A stretch of DNA of 64,000 bases from Bradyrhizobium sp. SSBR45G (GTDB lineage Bacteria > Pseudomonadota > Alphaproteobacteria > Rhizobiales > Xanthobacteraceae), in NCBI RefSeq assembly GCF_030159255.1, contig NZ_BSCT01000001.1, positions 581,429 to 645,428 on the forward strand. Direction: 5' to 3'. Position numbers and translations under genes: made by a program. Shown here one piece after another: positions 45,087 to 53,899 of the stretch (positions are counted from its first letter, which is position 1; each line of letters opens with the position of its first letter). The notes beneath the pieces are model-generated. The model had not been told where the DNA came from. It made no database searches and saw only the letters and a program-made list of their open reading frames with translations.

Positions 45087-46181
45087 CTACGGCTCGACGA
45101 CGCGCTCGTCCTGCTGGCGAAACAACAGACACGCATCGCCATAGGAATAGAACCGATAGCCGCTCTCGATCGCATGCGCATAGGCCGCCTGCATCGTCTC
45201 CAGGCCGGCGAACGCCGAGACCAGCATGAACAGGGTCGAGCGTGGCAGATGGAAGTTGGTCATCAGGATGTCAACGGCGCGGAAGCGATAGCCGGGCGTG
45301 ATGAAGATCGCGGTCTCGGCCTCGAACGGCGCGATGGTGCCATCGGGCAGCGCCGCGCTCTCCAGCAGCCGCATCGACGTGGTGCCGACCGCGACGATAC
45401 GCCCGCCCTTGGCGCGAGCCTCGTTCAGGACAGCCGCGGTCTCAGGCGTGAGACTGCCCCACTCCGCATGCATGCGGTGGCCTTCGGTGTCCTCGACCTT
45501 CACCGGGAGAAACGTGCCGGCGCCGACATGCAGCGTGACGCGCTGCAGCCCGACGCCGCGTTCGCGCAGCCGCTGCTCCAGCGCGGGCGTGAAATGCAGG
45601 CCGGCGGTCGGCGCAGCGACGGCCCCCTCCTTGGCCGCGAACATCGTTTGGTAGTCGGCCGCGTCCTGCGCGTCGGCGGGGCGCTTGCCGGCGATGTAGG
45701 GCGGCAGCGGCGGCCGGCCGATATCGGCGATCGCCTGGTCGAGCGCCGGGCCATGAAACACGAAGGCCAGCGTCACCTCGCCCTCCTCGCCCTTGGCCTC
45801 GACGGTGGCGTCGAGATGGCCGAGCAGGCAGACCTTGCCCTCGTTGCCGAACCGGATCTTATCGCCGGGCGCGAGCTTCTTGGCCGGCCGCACCAGCGCC
45901 TGCCAGCGCGAGCCGTCGAGCCGCTTGATCAGGGTGGCCTCGATCTTCGCCTCGGTGTCACGGCTGATGCGGCGGCCCGAGAGCTGCGCGGCGATCACCT
46001 TGGTGTCGTTGACGACCAGCTGGTCGCCCGGCTCGAGCCAGTCCGGCAGGTCGGCGACGGTGCGGTCGCGCAGCACGCCATCGCCCTGCACCACGAGCAT
46101 GCGCGCCGACTCGCGCGGGCTCGCCGGCCGCAGCGCGATGTTCTCGGGAGGAAGATGGAAGTCGAAAAGGTCGGTGCGCAT
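45087..46181 (-). CDS. queA: tRNA preQ1(34) S-adenosylmethionine ribosyltransferase-isomerase
   Basis: 364 residues. It adds the ribosyl part of S-adenosylmethionine to preQ1 in tRNA to give epoxyqueuosine, the step after Tgt. The protein starts [18 protein letters not shown] and contains [26 protein letters not shown] and [17 protein letters not shown], all characteristic of QueA. Length is normal. It is the last gene of a same-strand group running coaD, two cyclophilins, queA; the 130 bases upstream are filled by a palindromic repeat, so a separate promoter is uncertain. Tgt is encoded 1.7 kb further on the same strand. Confidence 0.95.
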   Translation of the reverse strand: MRTDLFDFHLPPENIALRPASPRESARMLVVQGDGVLRDRTVADLPDWLEPGDQLVVNDTKVIAAQLSGRRISRDTEAKIEATLIKRLDGSRWQALVRPAKKLAPGDKIRFGNEGKVCLLGHLDATVEAKGEEGEVTLAFVFHGPALDQAIADIGRPPLPPYIAGKRPADAQDAADYQTMFAAKEGAVAAPTAGLHFTPALEQRLRERGVGLQRVTLHVGAGTFLPVKVEDTEGHRMHAEWGSLTPETAAVLNEARAKGGRIVAVGTTSMRLLESAALPDGTIAPFEAETAIFITPGYRFRAVDILMTNFHLPRSTLFMLVSAFAGLETMQAAYAHAIESGYRFYSYGDACLLFRQQDERVVEP

Positions 46182-46204
46182 CGTTCTGGGACGAGCATCG
46201 GAAA

Positions 46205-46303
46205 CCTCATCCTGAGGAGCGCGACAGCGCGTCTCGAAGGATGAGGCCCGACTGTGGCCTCATGGTTCGAGACGCGTGCTGCGCACGCTCCTCACCATGA
46301 GGG
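46205..46303. repeat. Inverted repeat, intergenic palindromic family 3
   Basis: CCTCATCCTGAGGAGCGCGA and the following GCGTCTCGAAGGATGAGG face CATGGTTCGAGACGCGTGC and GCTCCTCACCATGAGG. It fills nearly the whole gap between queA and the cyclophilin gene and differs in sequence from the other two repeat families in this window. Confidence 0.75.
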
Positions 46304-46311
46304 TCTTGAGC

Positions 46312-46776
46312 TTACGCCGCGTCGGCGGCCATGTAGGCCTTCACGATCTTGTCGGGGTTCTGCACCGGCTCGCCGCGCTTGATCTTGTCGACGTTCTCCA
46401 TGCCCTCGGTGACCTTGCCCCAGACCGTGTACTGCTTGTTCAGGAAGCTCGCGTCGTCGAAGCAGATGAAGAACTGGCTGTCGCCGGAATCCGGATTGGC
46501 GGCGCGGGCCATCGAGGTGGTGCCGCGGACGTGCGGCTCGGCGTTGAACTCGGCCTTCAGCTTCTTGCCGGAGCCGCCCATGCCGGTGCCCTGCGGACAG
46601 CCGGTCTGAGCCATGAAGCCGTCGATGACGCGGTGGAACACGATGCCGTCATAGAAGCCCTCGCGAACGAGCTCCTTGATGCGCGCGACATGGCCGGGCG
46701 CGAGATCGGGACGCATCTCGATCGTGACGGGGCCCTGGGTGGTTTCGAGGATCAAGGTATTTTCGGTCACAGCCAT
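46312..46776 (-). CDS. ppiB: Cytoplasmic cyclophilin-type peptidyl-prolyl isomerase
   Basis: 154 residues with no signal peptide (it starts MAVTENTLILETTQGPV), so it acts in the cytoplasm, speeding cis-trans isomerisation of proline bonds in folding proteins. The core catalytic motif FHRVIDGFMAQTGCPQGTGMG is intact, as is SQFFICFDDASFLNKQYTVWGKV. The length is that of a minimal bacterial cyclophilin. It follows a periplasmic paralogue on the same strand, with 263 bases between, and precedes queA. Confidence 0.93.
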   Translation of the reverse strand: MAVTENTLILETTQGPVTIEMRPDLAPGHVARIKELVREGFYDGIVFHRVIDGFMAQTGCPQGTGMGGSGKKLKAEFNAEPHVRGTTSMARAANPDSGDSQFFICFDDASFLNKQYTVWGKVTEGMENVDKIKRGEPVQNPDKIVKAYMAADAA

Positions 46777-47039
46777 GCTGGTCTCTCGTTTCGCTGGGGA
46801 TTGATGGGGTCAGGACGGACATCCTGGGTCTGAAATTGTCGAGCTTCCAAATTCTTGCGGCCGTCACCCCTTCTGACGGCGATCGGGCACGACGAGCCCG
46901 GGCGATGCCGGCGCAGAATAAACCCATCGGGCTTAAAGCTGAAGCCGCCCGTCCTGTCGATGCGGCGGGCCACGCGTGGCAAAGGGTTCCTTAAAGTGCG
47001 GGAACCCGGGCGTCAGGCCCGGGCCCTGCTCTTCCTTGT

Positions 47040-47603
47040 CTACTTGACGTCGGAGGCGACCTGCACCTTGACCATCTTGTCCGGATCGGTGACCGCGCCG
47101 CCAGCCGAGCCCGGAGGTGCCTTCTTCAGCTTGTCGACCACGTCCATGCCCTGCACGACCTCGCCGATCACGGTGTACTGGCCGTTGAGGAAGGAGGCAT
47201 CGCCGAAGCAGATGAAGAACTGCGAGTTGGCGGAATCGACGCTGTCGCCGCGGCGCGCCATGCCGACGGTGCCGCGCTTGAACGGCGTCTGGGAAAACTC
47301 CTGCTTCAGGTTCGGATATTTCGAGCCGCCGGTGCCATCGAATTTCTGGCCGTCGCCGGTCTGCGCCATGAAGCCGTCCATGACGCGGTGGAACGGCACG
47401 TTGTTGTAGAAGCCCTCGCGCGCCAGCGTCTTCAGCCGCTCGGCGTGCTGAGGCGCGAGATCGGTGCGCAGCTTGATGACGATGCGGCCCTTGGTGGTGT
47501 CTATGACCAGCGCGTTCTGCTTGTCGAGGCCCGCAGGCAGCGATTGCGCCAGTGCAGGAACGGCGAACACGAGAGCGAAGACGAAGGCGAGAGCGCGGAT
47601 CAT
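47040..47603 (-). CDS. ppiA: Periplasmic cyclophilin-type peptidyl-prolyl isomerase
   Basis: 187 residues with a signal peptide (IRALAFVFALVFAVPALAQ, cleavage near residue 20), so the enzyme works on exported proteins. Catalytic motifs FHRVMDGFMAQTGDG and SQFFICFGDASFLNGQYTVIGEV are present. GGAG precedes the ATG. It is a paralogue of the cytoplasmic enzyme encoded next and follows coaD by 73 bases. The pairing of exported and cytoplasmic copies beside coaD and gyrA is a stable arrangement in related bacteria as far as I recall. Confidence 0.93.
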   Translation of the reverse strand: MIRALAFVFALVFAVPALAQSLPAGLDKQNALVIDTTKGRIVIKLRTDLAPQHAERLKTLAREGFYNNVPFHRVMDGFMAQTGDGQKFDGTGGSKYPNLKQEFSQTPFKRGTVGMARRGDSVDSANSQFFICFGDASFLNGQYTVIGEVVQGMDVVDKLKKAPPGSAGGAVTDPDKMVKVQVASDVK

Positions 47604-47676
47604 GGCAACTCCGAAAGGATGAGAGGAAGGGCGAAAGGCAACGGCCCGACGCGAGCAGGCGCCGGCCGCCGGATCG

Positions 47677-48171
47677 TCAGGCGAACTTGGCTTTGAGGGG
47701 AGCCACCACCGAGGGCGGCACGAAATGCGCGATCTCGCCGCCCATGGCGGCGATCTGGCGCACGAGGCTGGCGGTGATCGGACGGACCGGGACCGAGGCG
47801 GGAACGAAGACCGTCTGAATCGACGGCGCCATGGTCTGGTTCATGCCGGCCAGCTGCATCTCGTAGTCGAGATCGGTGCCATCGCGCAGGCCGCGGATCA
47901 TCATGATCGCACCGGCCTTTTCCGCAGCCGTGACGGTCAGATTGTCGTAGGTCGAGGCCTCGAAGCCGCAGCCGGCGGCCGCGGCGACCGGCCCGAACAC
48001 CTCATGCGCCATCGCCAGCCGCTCCTCGGTGGAAAACAGCGGCTTCTTGCCGTGATGCACGCCGACCGCGACGATGAGCTTGTCGCAGAGGTGAACGGCC
48101 TGCCGGACCACGTCGAGATGGCCGTTGGTGACGGGATCGAACGAGCCCGGATAGAGCGCAATGCGTTGCAT
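47677..48171 (-). CDS. coaD: Phosphopantetheine adenylyltransferase
   Basis: 164 residues. It joins ATP and 4'-phosphopantetheine to dephospho-CoA, the penultimate step of coenzyme A synthesis. The nucleotidyltransferase motif is [17 protein letters not shown] near the N-terminus; the second motif is [13 protein letters not shown], and the C-terminal part has [19 protein letters not shown]. Length is typical. It is the first gene of the coaD-ppiA-ppiB-queA group and is divergent from a small secreted protein gene. Confidence 0.95.
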   Translation of the reverse strand: MQRIALYPGSFDPVTNGHLDVVRQAVHLCDKLIVAVGVHHGKKPLFSTEERLAMAHEVFGPVAAAAGCGFEASTYDNLTVTAAEKAGAIMMIRGLRDGTDLDYEMQLAGMNQTMAPSIQTVFVPASVPVRPITASLVRQIAAMGGEIAHFVPPSVVAPLKAKFA

Positions 48172-48482
48172 GCGCCCGTCCTATACCGGCCGGAACAGGC
48201 GGGCAAGCCGCGGCCGCCCGTGCTGGCGCGGCTGTGATGGTGCAGACCGCGCCCAGGATCACGCTGCATTGCGATGGCGGCGGGAACCGCAGCCCCTTAC
48301 CGCGATTGTTTCATCGGTACGTCGTCGACGAAACACATCGGCTGGGACACGAAACCAATTCGTTCGGTCCGCGAAAGCGTCTCGAAACCCGAAATGGTTA
48401 TCAAATCCTTAACGAACAACGGGCCGAACGGCCCAGGCCGACCAAGACGTCGACCGATACGACGACCAAACAGGGGACCGTC
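48172..48482. other. Divergent intergenic region
   Basis: 311 bases holding the promoters of coaD (minus) and the small secreted protein (plus). The stretch near 48350-48420 is less GC-rich. I see no repeat or hairpin that stands out. Confidence 0.4.
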
Positions 48483-48740
48483 ATGATCAAAGCGCTTTCT
48501 GCCGTCGCAGCAGCCGGTTTCGTGGCTGCCGCCCTCACCGTCCTGCCCGGCTTCGCCCCGGAAGTGAACGCCAGCGTGCCGCAGCCGCTGGCCAAGGGCG
48601 ACCGCCTCGACTTCCGCCCGATCGGCCGCGACTGCTCTCAGCAGGCCTGGCCGAACTTCGAAGCCTCGTGCCTGCGCAGTGCCGGGACGAAGTCCACGAT
48701 CCGTGAAGCCCGGATCGTCGGAGTCGAGCGGACGCAGTGA
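48483..48740 (+). CDS. Small secreted protein of unknown function
   Basis: 85 residues from ATG 48483, with AGGGGAC seven bases before; an in-frame start at 48234 would add 83 residues of low-quality sequence. A signal peptide (MIKALSAVAAAGFVAAALTV) probably ends after VNA near residue 31. The mature part is short and basic with two cysteines (RDCSQQAWPNFEASCLR) suited to a disulfide. Small periplasmic proteins with CSQxxWPxxxxxCLR pattern occur widely in this group; no function is known to me. It is followed by a tandem repeat. Confidence 0.72.
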   Translation: MIKALSAVAAAGFVAAALTVLPGFAPEVNASVPQPLAKGDRLDFRPIGRDCSQQAWPNFEASCLRSAGTKSTIREARIVGVERTQ

Positions 48741-48796
48741 GCGAATAGCGAATAGCGAATAGCGAATAGCGAATAGCGAATAGCGAATAGCGAATA
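48741..48796. repeat. Eight tandem copies of a 7-bp unit (GCGAATA)
   Basis: Eight perfect GCGAATA units start one base after the small-protein stop codon. The region after it (to about 48865) has several TATTCGCC-like sequences in the opposite sense, so the whole 48741-48865 region can fold partly on itself. The copy number would be expected to vary between strains. Confidence 0.92.
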
Positions 48797-48849
48797 GCGG
48801 GAAATCTGATTCGTCCCCTACTCGCTACTCCCTATTCGCCACTCGCCCT

Positions 48850-51594
48850 TCATTCGCCATTCGGCTGCTCTGCTCCGCCATTCCCGTTCTCTGTCTCCTC
48901 GCCGATGTGCTCGACCGACACGACATGCTCGTCATCGGCGGTGTTGAACACGATCACGCCCTGCGTGGAGCGTCCGGCGATGCGGATGCCGTCGACCGGA
49001 CAGCGGATCAGCTGACCCTTGTCGGTCACCAGCATGATCTGGTCGCCGTCCTCGACCGGGAATGAGGCGACGAGCTTGCCGTTGCGGTTGTTGACCGACA
49101 TCGCCACGATGCCTTTGCCGCCGCGGCCGGTGGTGCGGTACTCGTAGGACGAGGTCCGCTTGCCATAGCCGTTGACCGAGACGGTCAGCACCACCTGCTC
49201 CTGCGCCGACATCTCGACATAGCGCTCCTGCGACAGCTGGATCGTCCCGGCGGCCGCCTCCTCGCCCTCGCTCTCGACGGGCTCCTCGGCGGCCACATCG
49301 CCGGCCATGGCCCGGCGCATCTTCAAGTAGGCCGTGCGCTCGTCCGAGGTGGTCTCGACGTGGCGCAGGATCGACAGCGAGATCACCTTGTCGCCCTCGG
49401 CGAGCGCGATGCCGCGCACACCCATCGAGGTGCGCCCGGTGAAGACGCGCACATCCGGAACGGGGAAGCGGATGCACTGGCCGCCGGACGCCGTGAGCAG
49501 CACGTCGTCGCGCTCGGTGCAGATCTGCACGTTGACGATCTCCTCGCCCTCATCGAGCTTCATCGCGATGATGCCGGAGCGGCGCACGTCCACGAAATCC
49601 GACAGCTTGTTGCGCCGGACATTGCCGCCTGTCGTGGCGAACATCACGTCGAGATTGGCCCAGGAGGATTCGTCCTCCGGCAGCGGCATGATCGTGGTGA
49701 TGCGCTCGCCCTGCTCGAGCGGCAGGATGTTGATCAGCGCCTTGCCGCGGCCGTTGGGCGCTGCGATCGGCAGCCGCCAGACCTTCTCCTTGTAGACCTG
49801 GCCGCGCGACGAGAAGAACAGCACCGGCGTATGCGTCGAAGCAACGAACAGCCGGCTGACGAAATCCTCCTCGCGGGTCTGCATGCCCGAGCGGCCCTTG
49901 CCGCCGCGGCGCTGGGCGCGATAGGCCGACAGCGGCACGCGCTTGGTGTAGCCGGCGTGCGACACGGTCACCACCATGTCCTCGCGCTGGATCAGGTCCT
50001 CGTCCTCGACCTCGCCTTCCTGCTCGATGATCACGGTGCGGCGCGGCGTCCCGAACTCCGCCTTCACAGCGGCGAGCTCGGTCTTGATGATCTCCTGCAC
50101 ACGCGCACGCGAGCGCAGGATGTCGAGATAGTCGGCGATCTCGACCTTAAGCTTGTCGAGCTCGTCGGAAATCTCCTCGCGGCCGAGCGCGGTCAGGCGC
50201 TGCAGGCGCAGGTCGAGAATGGCCTTGGCCTGCTCGAATGACAGCCTGATCGTGCCGTCGTCCGCGAGCCGGTGGCGGGGATCGTCGATCAAGGTGATGA
50301 TCGCCTCGACATCCCGGGCCGGCCAGTCACGCGACATCAGCGCGTCGCGCGCGGTGGACGGATTGGGCGAGGTCCTGATGACGCGGATGATCTCGTCGAT
50401 ATTGGCGACGGCAACCGCGAGACCGACCAGGATGTGGGCGCGGTCGCGTGCCTTGTTGAGCAGGAACTTGGTCCGGCGCGTGACGACCCGCTCGCGGAAC
50501 GCGACGAAGATCGTCAGCAGATCCTTCAACGTCATCGTCTGCGGACGGCCGCCGTCGAGCGCCAGCATGTTGGCGGCGAAGCTGGTCTGCAGCGGCGTGA
50601 ACTTGTAGAGCTGGTTCAGCACCACGTCCGGCACCGCATCGCGCTTCAATTCGATCACGACGCGATAGCCGTCGCGGTCCGACTCGTCGCGCAGGTCGGA
50701 AATGCCTTCGATCTTCTTTTCGCGCACCAGTTCGGCGATGCGCTCGACCATGGTGGCCTTGTTGACCTGGTACGGGATCTCCGAGACGATGATCGCTTCG
50801 CGATCCTTGCGGATGGTGTCGATCCGCACCTTGCCCCGCATCATGATCCCGCCGCGGCCGAGATGATAGGCGCTGCGAATGCCCGCCCGCCCCAGGATGA
50901 TGCCGCCGGTCGGAAAATCCGGGCCTGGAATGATGTTGATCAGCTCGTCAATCGAGAGCGCGGGATTGTCGATCAGCGCGACGCAGGCATCGATCACCTC
51001 GCCGAGATTATGCGGCGGGATGTTGGTGGCCATGCCGACCGCGATGCCGCCGGCGCCATTGACCAGCAGGTTCGGGAATTTGGCCGGAAGGACCGACGGT
51101 TCCTTGTCCGAATTGTCGTAGTTCGGCGCGAAGTCGACGGTGTCCTTGTCGATGTCGTCGAGCAGCGGGATCGCCGTCTTGGCGAGCTTCGCTTCGGTGT
51201 ATCGATAGGCGGCGGGCGGATCGCCGTCGACCGAGCCGAAATTGCCCTGGCCGTCGATCAACGGCACGCGCATCGAGAAGTCCTGCGCCATGCGCACCAT
51301 GGCGTCGTAGATCGACTGGTCGCCATGCGGATGGTATTTACCGATGACGTCACCGACCACGCGCGCGGACTTGACGTATTTCTTATCGGGCGTGTGTCCC
51401 TGCTCGTACATCGAATACAGGATGCGCCGATGCACCGGCTTCAGGCCGTCGCGCGCATCGGGCAACGCTCGCGACACGATGACGCTCATGGCGTAATCGA
51501 GGTAGGAGCGTTTCATCTCATCGAGGATCGAAACGGGACGAATGTCGGAAGGTCCGCCCGGCACGCCGGGCTTCTCATCTTCTTGATCAGACAA
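48850..51594 (-). CDS. gyrA: DNA gyrase subunit A
   Basis: 914 residues. With GyrB it introduces negative supercoils; this subunit cuts and rejoins DNA. The N-terminal domain has the catalytic Tyr132 in [10 protein letters not shown] and the quinolone-pocket helix [13 protein letters not shown] (residues 88-100). The C-terminal beta-pinwheel carries the GyrA box as QRRGGKG. The E. coli Ser83 position is Gln93 here and Asp87 is Asp97; the residue two before the catalytic Tyr is Tyr instead of the usual Met. An acidic insertion (about 775-795, [16 protein letters not shown]) is a lineage-type addition in the C-terminal domain. Confidence 0.97.
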   Translation of the reverse strand: MSDQEDEKPGVPGGPSDIRPVSILDEMKRSYLDYAMSVIVSRALPDARDGLKPVHRRILYSMYEQGHTPDKKYVKSARVVGDVIGKYHPHGDQSIYDAMVRMAQDFSMRVPLIDGQGNFGSVDGDPPAAYRYTEAKLAKTAIPLLDDIDKDTVDFAPNYDNSDKEPSVLPAKFPNLLVNGAGGIAVGMATNIPPHNLGEVIDACVALIDNPALSIDELINIIPGPDFPTGGIILGRAGIRSAYHLGRGGIMMRGKVRIDTIRKDREAIIVSEIPYQVNKATMVERIAELVREKKIEGISDLRDESDRDGYRVVIELKRDAVPDVVLNQLYKFTPLQTSFAANMLALDGGRPQTMTLKDLLTIFVAFRERVVTRRTKFLLNKARDRAHILVGLAVAVANIDEIIRVIRTSPNPSTARDALMSRDWPARDVEAIITLIDDPRHRLADDGTIRLSFEQAKAILDLRLQRLTALGREEISDELDKLKVEIADYLDILRSRARVQEIIKTELAAVKAEFGTPRRTVIIEQEGEVEDEDLIQREDMVVTVSHAGYTKRVPLSAYRAQRRGGKGRSGMQTREEDFVSRLFVASTHTPVLFFSSRGQVYKEKVWRLPIAAPNGRGKALINILPLEQGERITTIMPLPEDESSWANLDVMFATTGGNVRRNKLSDFVDVRRSGIIAMKLDEGEEIVNVQICTERDDVLLTASGGQCIRFPVPDVRVFTGRTSMGVRGIALAEGDKVISLSILRHVETTSDERTAYLKMRRAMAGDVAAEEPVESEGEEAAAGTIQLSQERYVEMSAQEQVVLTVSVNGYGKRTSSYEYRTTGRGGKGIVAMSVNNRNGKLVASFPVEDGDQIMLVTDKGQLIRCPVDGIRIAGRSTQGVIVFNTADDEHVVSVEHIGEETENGNGGAEQPNGE

Positions 51595-51766
51595 AGGGGA
51601 TACCGGTCGGTTTTGACACGCGAAAATCGCTTGGAATCATATAGCGCAGGAGCGCGCCGCAGGCCACCCCCAAACGGACCCGCGCTGAGCTTTTTCCGCT
51701 CGCCTTTCCAGACACTTAACCGGACGACACGGCAACGCTGGACATGCCGTGGGGGGCCGGCTCCGG

Positions 51767-52165
51767 CTACAGCCCGAAGACCACCTTGTGCATGATCCGT
51801 CCGGGTAGCAGCGTGAACAGGCCGGCAATCACCAGGGCGCCCGAAAACAGCATGATCATGGCCCGGCGGTGAGCCGCCACCCGATGGCGGTGCGCAGCCC
51901 ACACCGCGAGCGGCAGCACGGCGAGCGTATAGATCGAAAGCAGGTGGATCGGGCTCCATGGACCGACGAGCCGGATGGTGTGGATCCAGAACGAGCTGGC
52001 CGCCACGGCGGTCATCAGCGCCACCCAGATCCAGCCGACCGCCCGATGCGGCAAGGTCCCCTTCGGTGCGGCGAACTGCACCAGTCCCAGCGCGAAGGCC
52101 GCCATCGCGGCAATGGCATGCAGGACGACGGCAGGCCCGGCAGCAAGCAAAGGCGTGAAGCTCAT
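51767..52165 (-). CDS. Small polytopic membrane protein (DUF2306-like)
   Basis: 132 residues with four hydrophobic segments (about 10-30, 42-62, 70-90, 103-125) and conserved-looking histidines: KGTLPHRAVGWIWV, IHLLSIYTLAVLPLAV and AHRRAMIMLFSGALVIAGLFTL. These match small membrane proteins annotated DUF2306, of unknown role, whose His pattern recalls haem-binding cytochromes. GGAG precedes the ATG. It begins 16 bases after the stop of the HD-domain gene, so the two are probably co-transcribed, though no functional link is evident. Confidence 0.78.
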   Translation of the reverse strand: MSFTPLLAAGPAVVLHAIAAMAAFALGLVQFAAPKGTLPHRAVGWIWVALMTAVAASSFWIHTIRLVGPWSPIHLLSIYTLAVLPLAVWAAHRHRVAAHRRAMIMLFSGALVIAGLFTLLPGRIMHKVVFGL

Positions 52166-52181
52166 GACAGGCTCCGGAAGA

Positions 52182-52811
52182 TCAGGTCACTGCAGCCTGA
52201 CGGAGGCGCAGCCTGATGGCGTCGACATCGATGCCGCCGGCGCGCATCTTGACCTCGGCCTGCCTTTTCACGGCGCCGCACAGCTCGAGCAGCAGCGCAT
52301 CATGGGCGCATGCGTTGTCCATCTTGGTATAGACGAGGTCGTATTCGACAGGCTCCCAGGTTCCAAGATCGGCCAGATTGTGCTGCATCTGGACCTCGAG
52401 GTTATCAAGCGCCGCGGCGAACTTGGCCTCCGTCGTGACCTTCGCCTCGAACTCATGGAACAGATCGAATATTTCCTGCCCCACTGAGCCGGGCAAGCGC
52501 GACCGAATGCCCTCGATCGCCTCGCGCTCCTTGGCCGCCTTGGCAGCCTTTCGGTCGCCTGTCTCGAAGAAGGGAACGTCGCCAGCCAGCGCCTCGACGA
52601 GATCGTGGACGATGATCATCTTCAGCACGCGGTCGATCTGGACCGGCCGTTCGAGATCGCGGTGCAGGAGCAACGCCAGCAGCGACATGCTCCAGCTATG
52701 CTCGGCCACGCTCTCGCGCCGCCCGTCGGAAAGCCAGCTGTGGCGCAACTCGCGCTTCAGACCCTCGGCAAGCCGGTAGAAATCGATGATCGTCGCAGCC
52801 ACCTCGCGCAT
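52182..52811 (-). CDS. HD-domain phosphohydrolase (YfbR-like)
   Basis: 209 residues from ATG 52811; the frame is open further upstream, but that part is antisense to ssb and unlikely. The HD motif is in two parts: ESVAEHSWSMSLLALLL (metal-binding His) and MIIVHDLVEALAGDVPFFE (HD pair and downstream Glu). DNLEVQMQHNLAD supplies the final Asp. This is the pattern of the YfbR/HDDC2 family, which removes phosphate from 5'-deoxynucleotides, so a role in nucleotide pool control is possible. It follows ssb on the same strand with 113 bases between. Confidence 0.85.
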   Translation of the reverse strand: MREVAATIIDFYRLAEGLKRELRHSWLSDGRRESVAEHSWSMSLLALLLHRDLERPVQIDRVLKMIIVHDLVEALAGDVPFFETGDRKAAKAAKEREAIEGIRSRLPGSVGQEIFDLFHEFEAKVTTEAKFAAALDNLEVQMQHNLADLGTWEPVEYDLVYTKMDNACAHDALLLELCGAVKRQAEVKMRAGGIDVDAIRLRLRQAAVT

Positions 52812-52924
52812 CGGCCCAACCTCGCACGATCGCCCGCACTGTCCCGACCGGTGCCGAATGACGACCGGCCTCCGATCCGAGACAGGACGGAAGCCGGCTC
52901 TTGTCGGCGGTGGACCCGCGTGAC

Positions 52925-53431
52925 TCAGAACGGAATATCGTCGTCCATGTCGCTGTTGCGGCCGCCGCCACCGCTGCTGGCCGAGGCCACCGCGCGGCGC
53001 GGGGGCGCCATCGACGGACCGGGGCTGCCGAAATCTCCGCCGCCCGTGTCGTCGGCGAAATTGCCGCCGCTTCCGCCGCCGCGGCCACCGAGCATGGTCA
53101 GGGTCGAGTTGAAGCCCTGCAGCACGACCTCGGTCGAGTACTTCTCGACGCCGCTCTGGTCGGTCCATTTGCGGGTCTGCAGCGCGCCCTCGATGTACAC
53201 CGTGGCGCCCTTCTTCAGGTACTGCTCGGCCACCTTGCAGAGACCTTCATTGAAGATCACCACGCGGTGCCACTCGGTCTTCTCCTTGCGCTCGCCGGTC
53301 CCCTTGTCGCGCCACGTTTCCGACGTCGCGATGCTCAGATTGGCGATCGGCCGACCATCCTGCGTGCGCCGGATCTCGGGGTCCTTGCCCAGATTGCCGA
53401 CCAGAATCACCTTGTTCACGCTACCCGCCAT
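52925..53431 (-). CDS. ssb: Single-stranded DNA-binding protein
   Basis: 168 residues from ATG 53431, with AGGAGA six bases before; a GTG at 53434 is possible. The OB-fold (about 1-110) begins [20 protein letters not shown] and has [23 protein letters not shown] Gly/Ser-rich disordered linker ends in the acidic tip DDDIPF that recruits repair and replication proteins. It coats single-stranded DNA in replication, recombination and repair. An SOS box at 53591-53605 lies about 160 bases upstream on this transcript, so it is probably induced by DNA damage. Confidence 0.97.
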   Translation of the reverse strand: MAGSVNKVILVGNLGKDPEIRRTQDGRPIANLSIATSETWRDKGTGERKEKTEWHRVVIFNEGLCKVAEQYLKKGATVYIEGALQTRKWTDQSGVEKYSTEVVLQGFNSTLTMLGGRGGGSGGNFADDTGGGDFGSPGPSMAPPRRAVASASSGGGGRNSDMDDDIPF

Positions 53432-53590
53432 CACACTCTCCTGCGGTTATCTCATCTTCGGACCGGTCGTCCCACCGGCCTCTCGGCGCAAGGTGGCTAC
53501 CCTTCCTCTCGCGGCGGACCCTATACGGTTGCCGCGCCAGCCACCCTGCTTTCTCTCTGCTTATCCACATATAGCAGGCCGCCCAGGATT

Positions 53591-53605
53591 GTTCCAGTTT
53601 TGTTC
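53591..53605 (-). promoter_or_regulatory. SOS box (LexA site) of ssb
   Basis: GTTCCAGTTTTGTTC is an exact match to GTTC-N7-GTTC, the direct-repeat LexA site of alphaproteobacteria. It lies about 160 bases before the ssb ATG, in the expected promoter region. Confidence 0.75.
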
Positions 53606-53640
53606 GCGACCCTATCTACGCAACCAAAGCGCGAAATAGA

Positions 53641-53675
53641 TGGAACCCGATGGAACTCAATGGAACCCGAAGTTC
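53641..53675. repeat. Three 10-bp direct repeats (TGGAACYCRA) followed by an inverted copy
   Basis: TGGAACCCGA, TGGAACTCAA and TGGAACCCGA follow without gap, so GGAAC recurs every ten bases on one face of the helix; AGTTCC then gives the opposite orientation, and another TGGAACCCGG lies at 53681. The spacing excludes a standard SOS box. It sits between ssb and the first barrel gene. Confidence 0.7.
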
Positions 53676-53899
53676 CCTCTTTGGAACCCGGAAAAAGTTC
53701 CCCAAATCACGAAAAAGTAATTAACTTTCATCAAGTTAGCTCGCCTCACATCCTCCTCGGCTGTGGCTTTTGGGAGACGGTATCCAGGGTTGAATCGCGT
53801 ATATTTGCGGATGGATTGAGACCGTCACAGGCGGTCCCGCCACCTCACAGACGAGCGCCTCCGGGGACAATTGGAGGCGCCCAACGCCGGAGACTCGGG

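Larger units (their letters stand above)
53432..53899. other. Divergent intergenic region between ssb and the outer-membrane protein array
   Basis: 468 bases that hold the ssb promoter with its SOS box and the 10-bp repeats at 53641-53675. The AATTAACTTTCATCAAG stretch near 53720 is markedly less GC-rich and may be part of the promoter of the first barrel gene. No gene is supported. Confidence 0.5.

Noticed and set aside
48741..48796. CRISPR array
   Set aside because: The 7-bp units are contiguous, without spacers, and no cas gene is nearby.
53641..53690. Additional SOS boxes in the GGAAC repeats
   Set aside because: The spacing between GAAC units is six bases, not the seven required for the alphaproteobacterial LexA site.
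52901..53899. In-frame extension upstream of the first barrel gene, reaching back over ssb
   Set aside because: It would be antisense to ssb, and the signal peptide plus GGAGA site place the real start at 53900.
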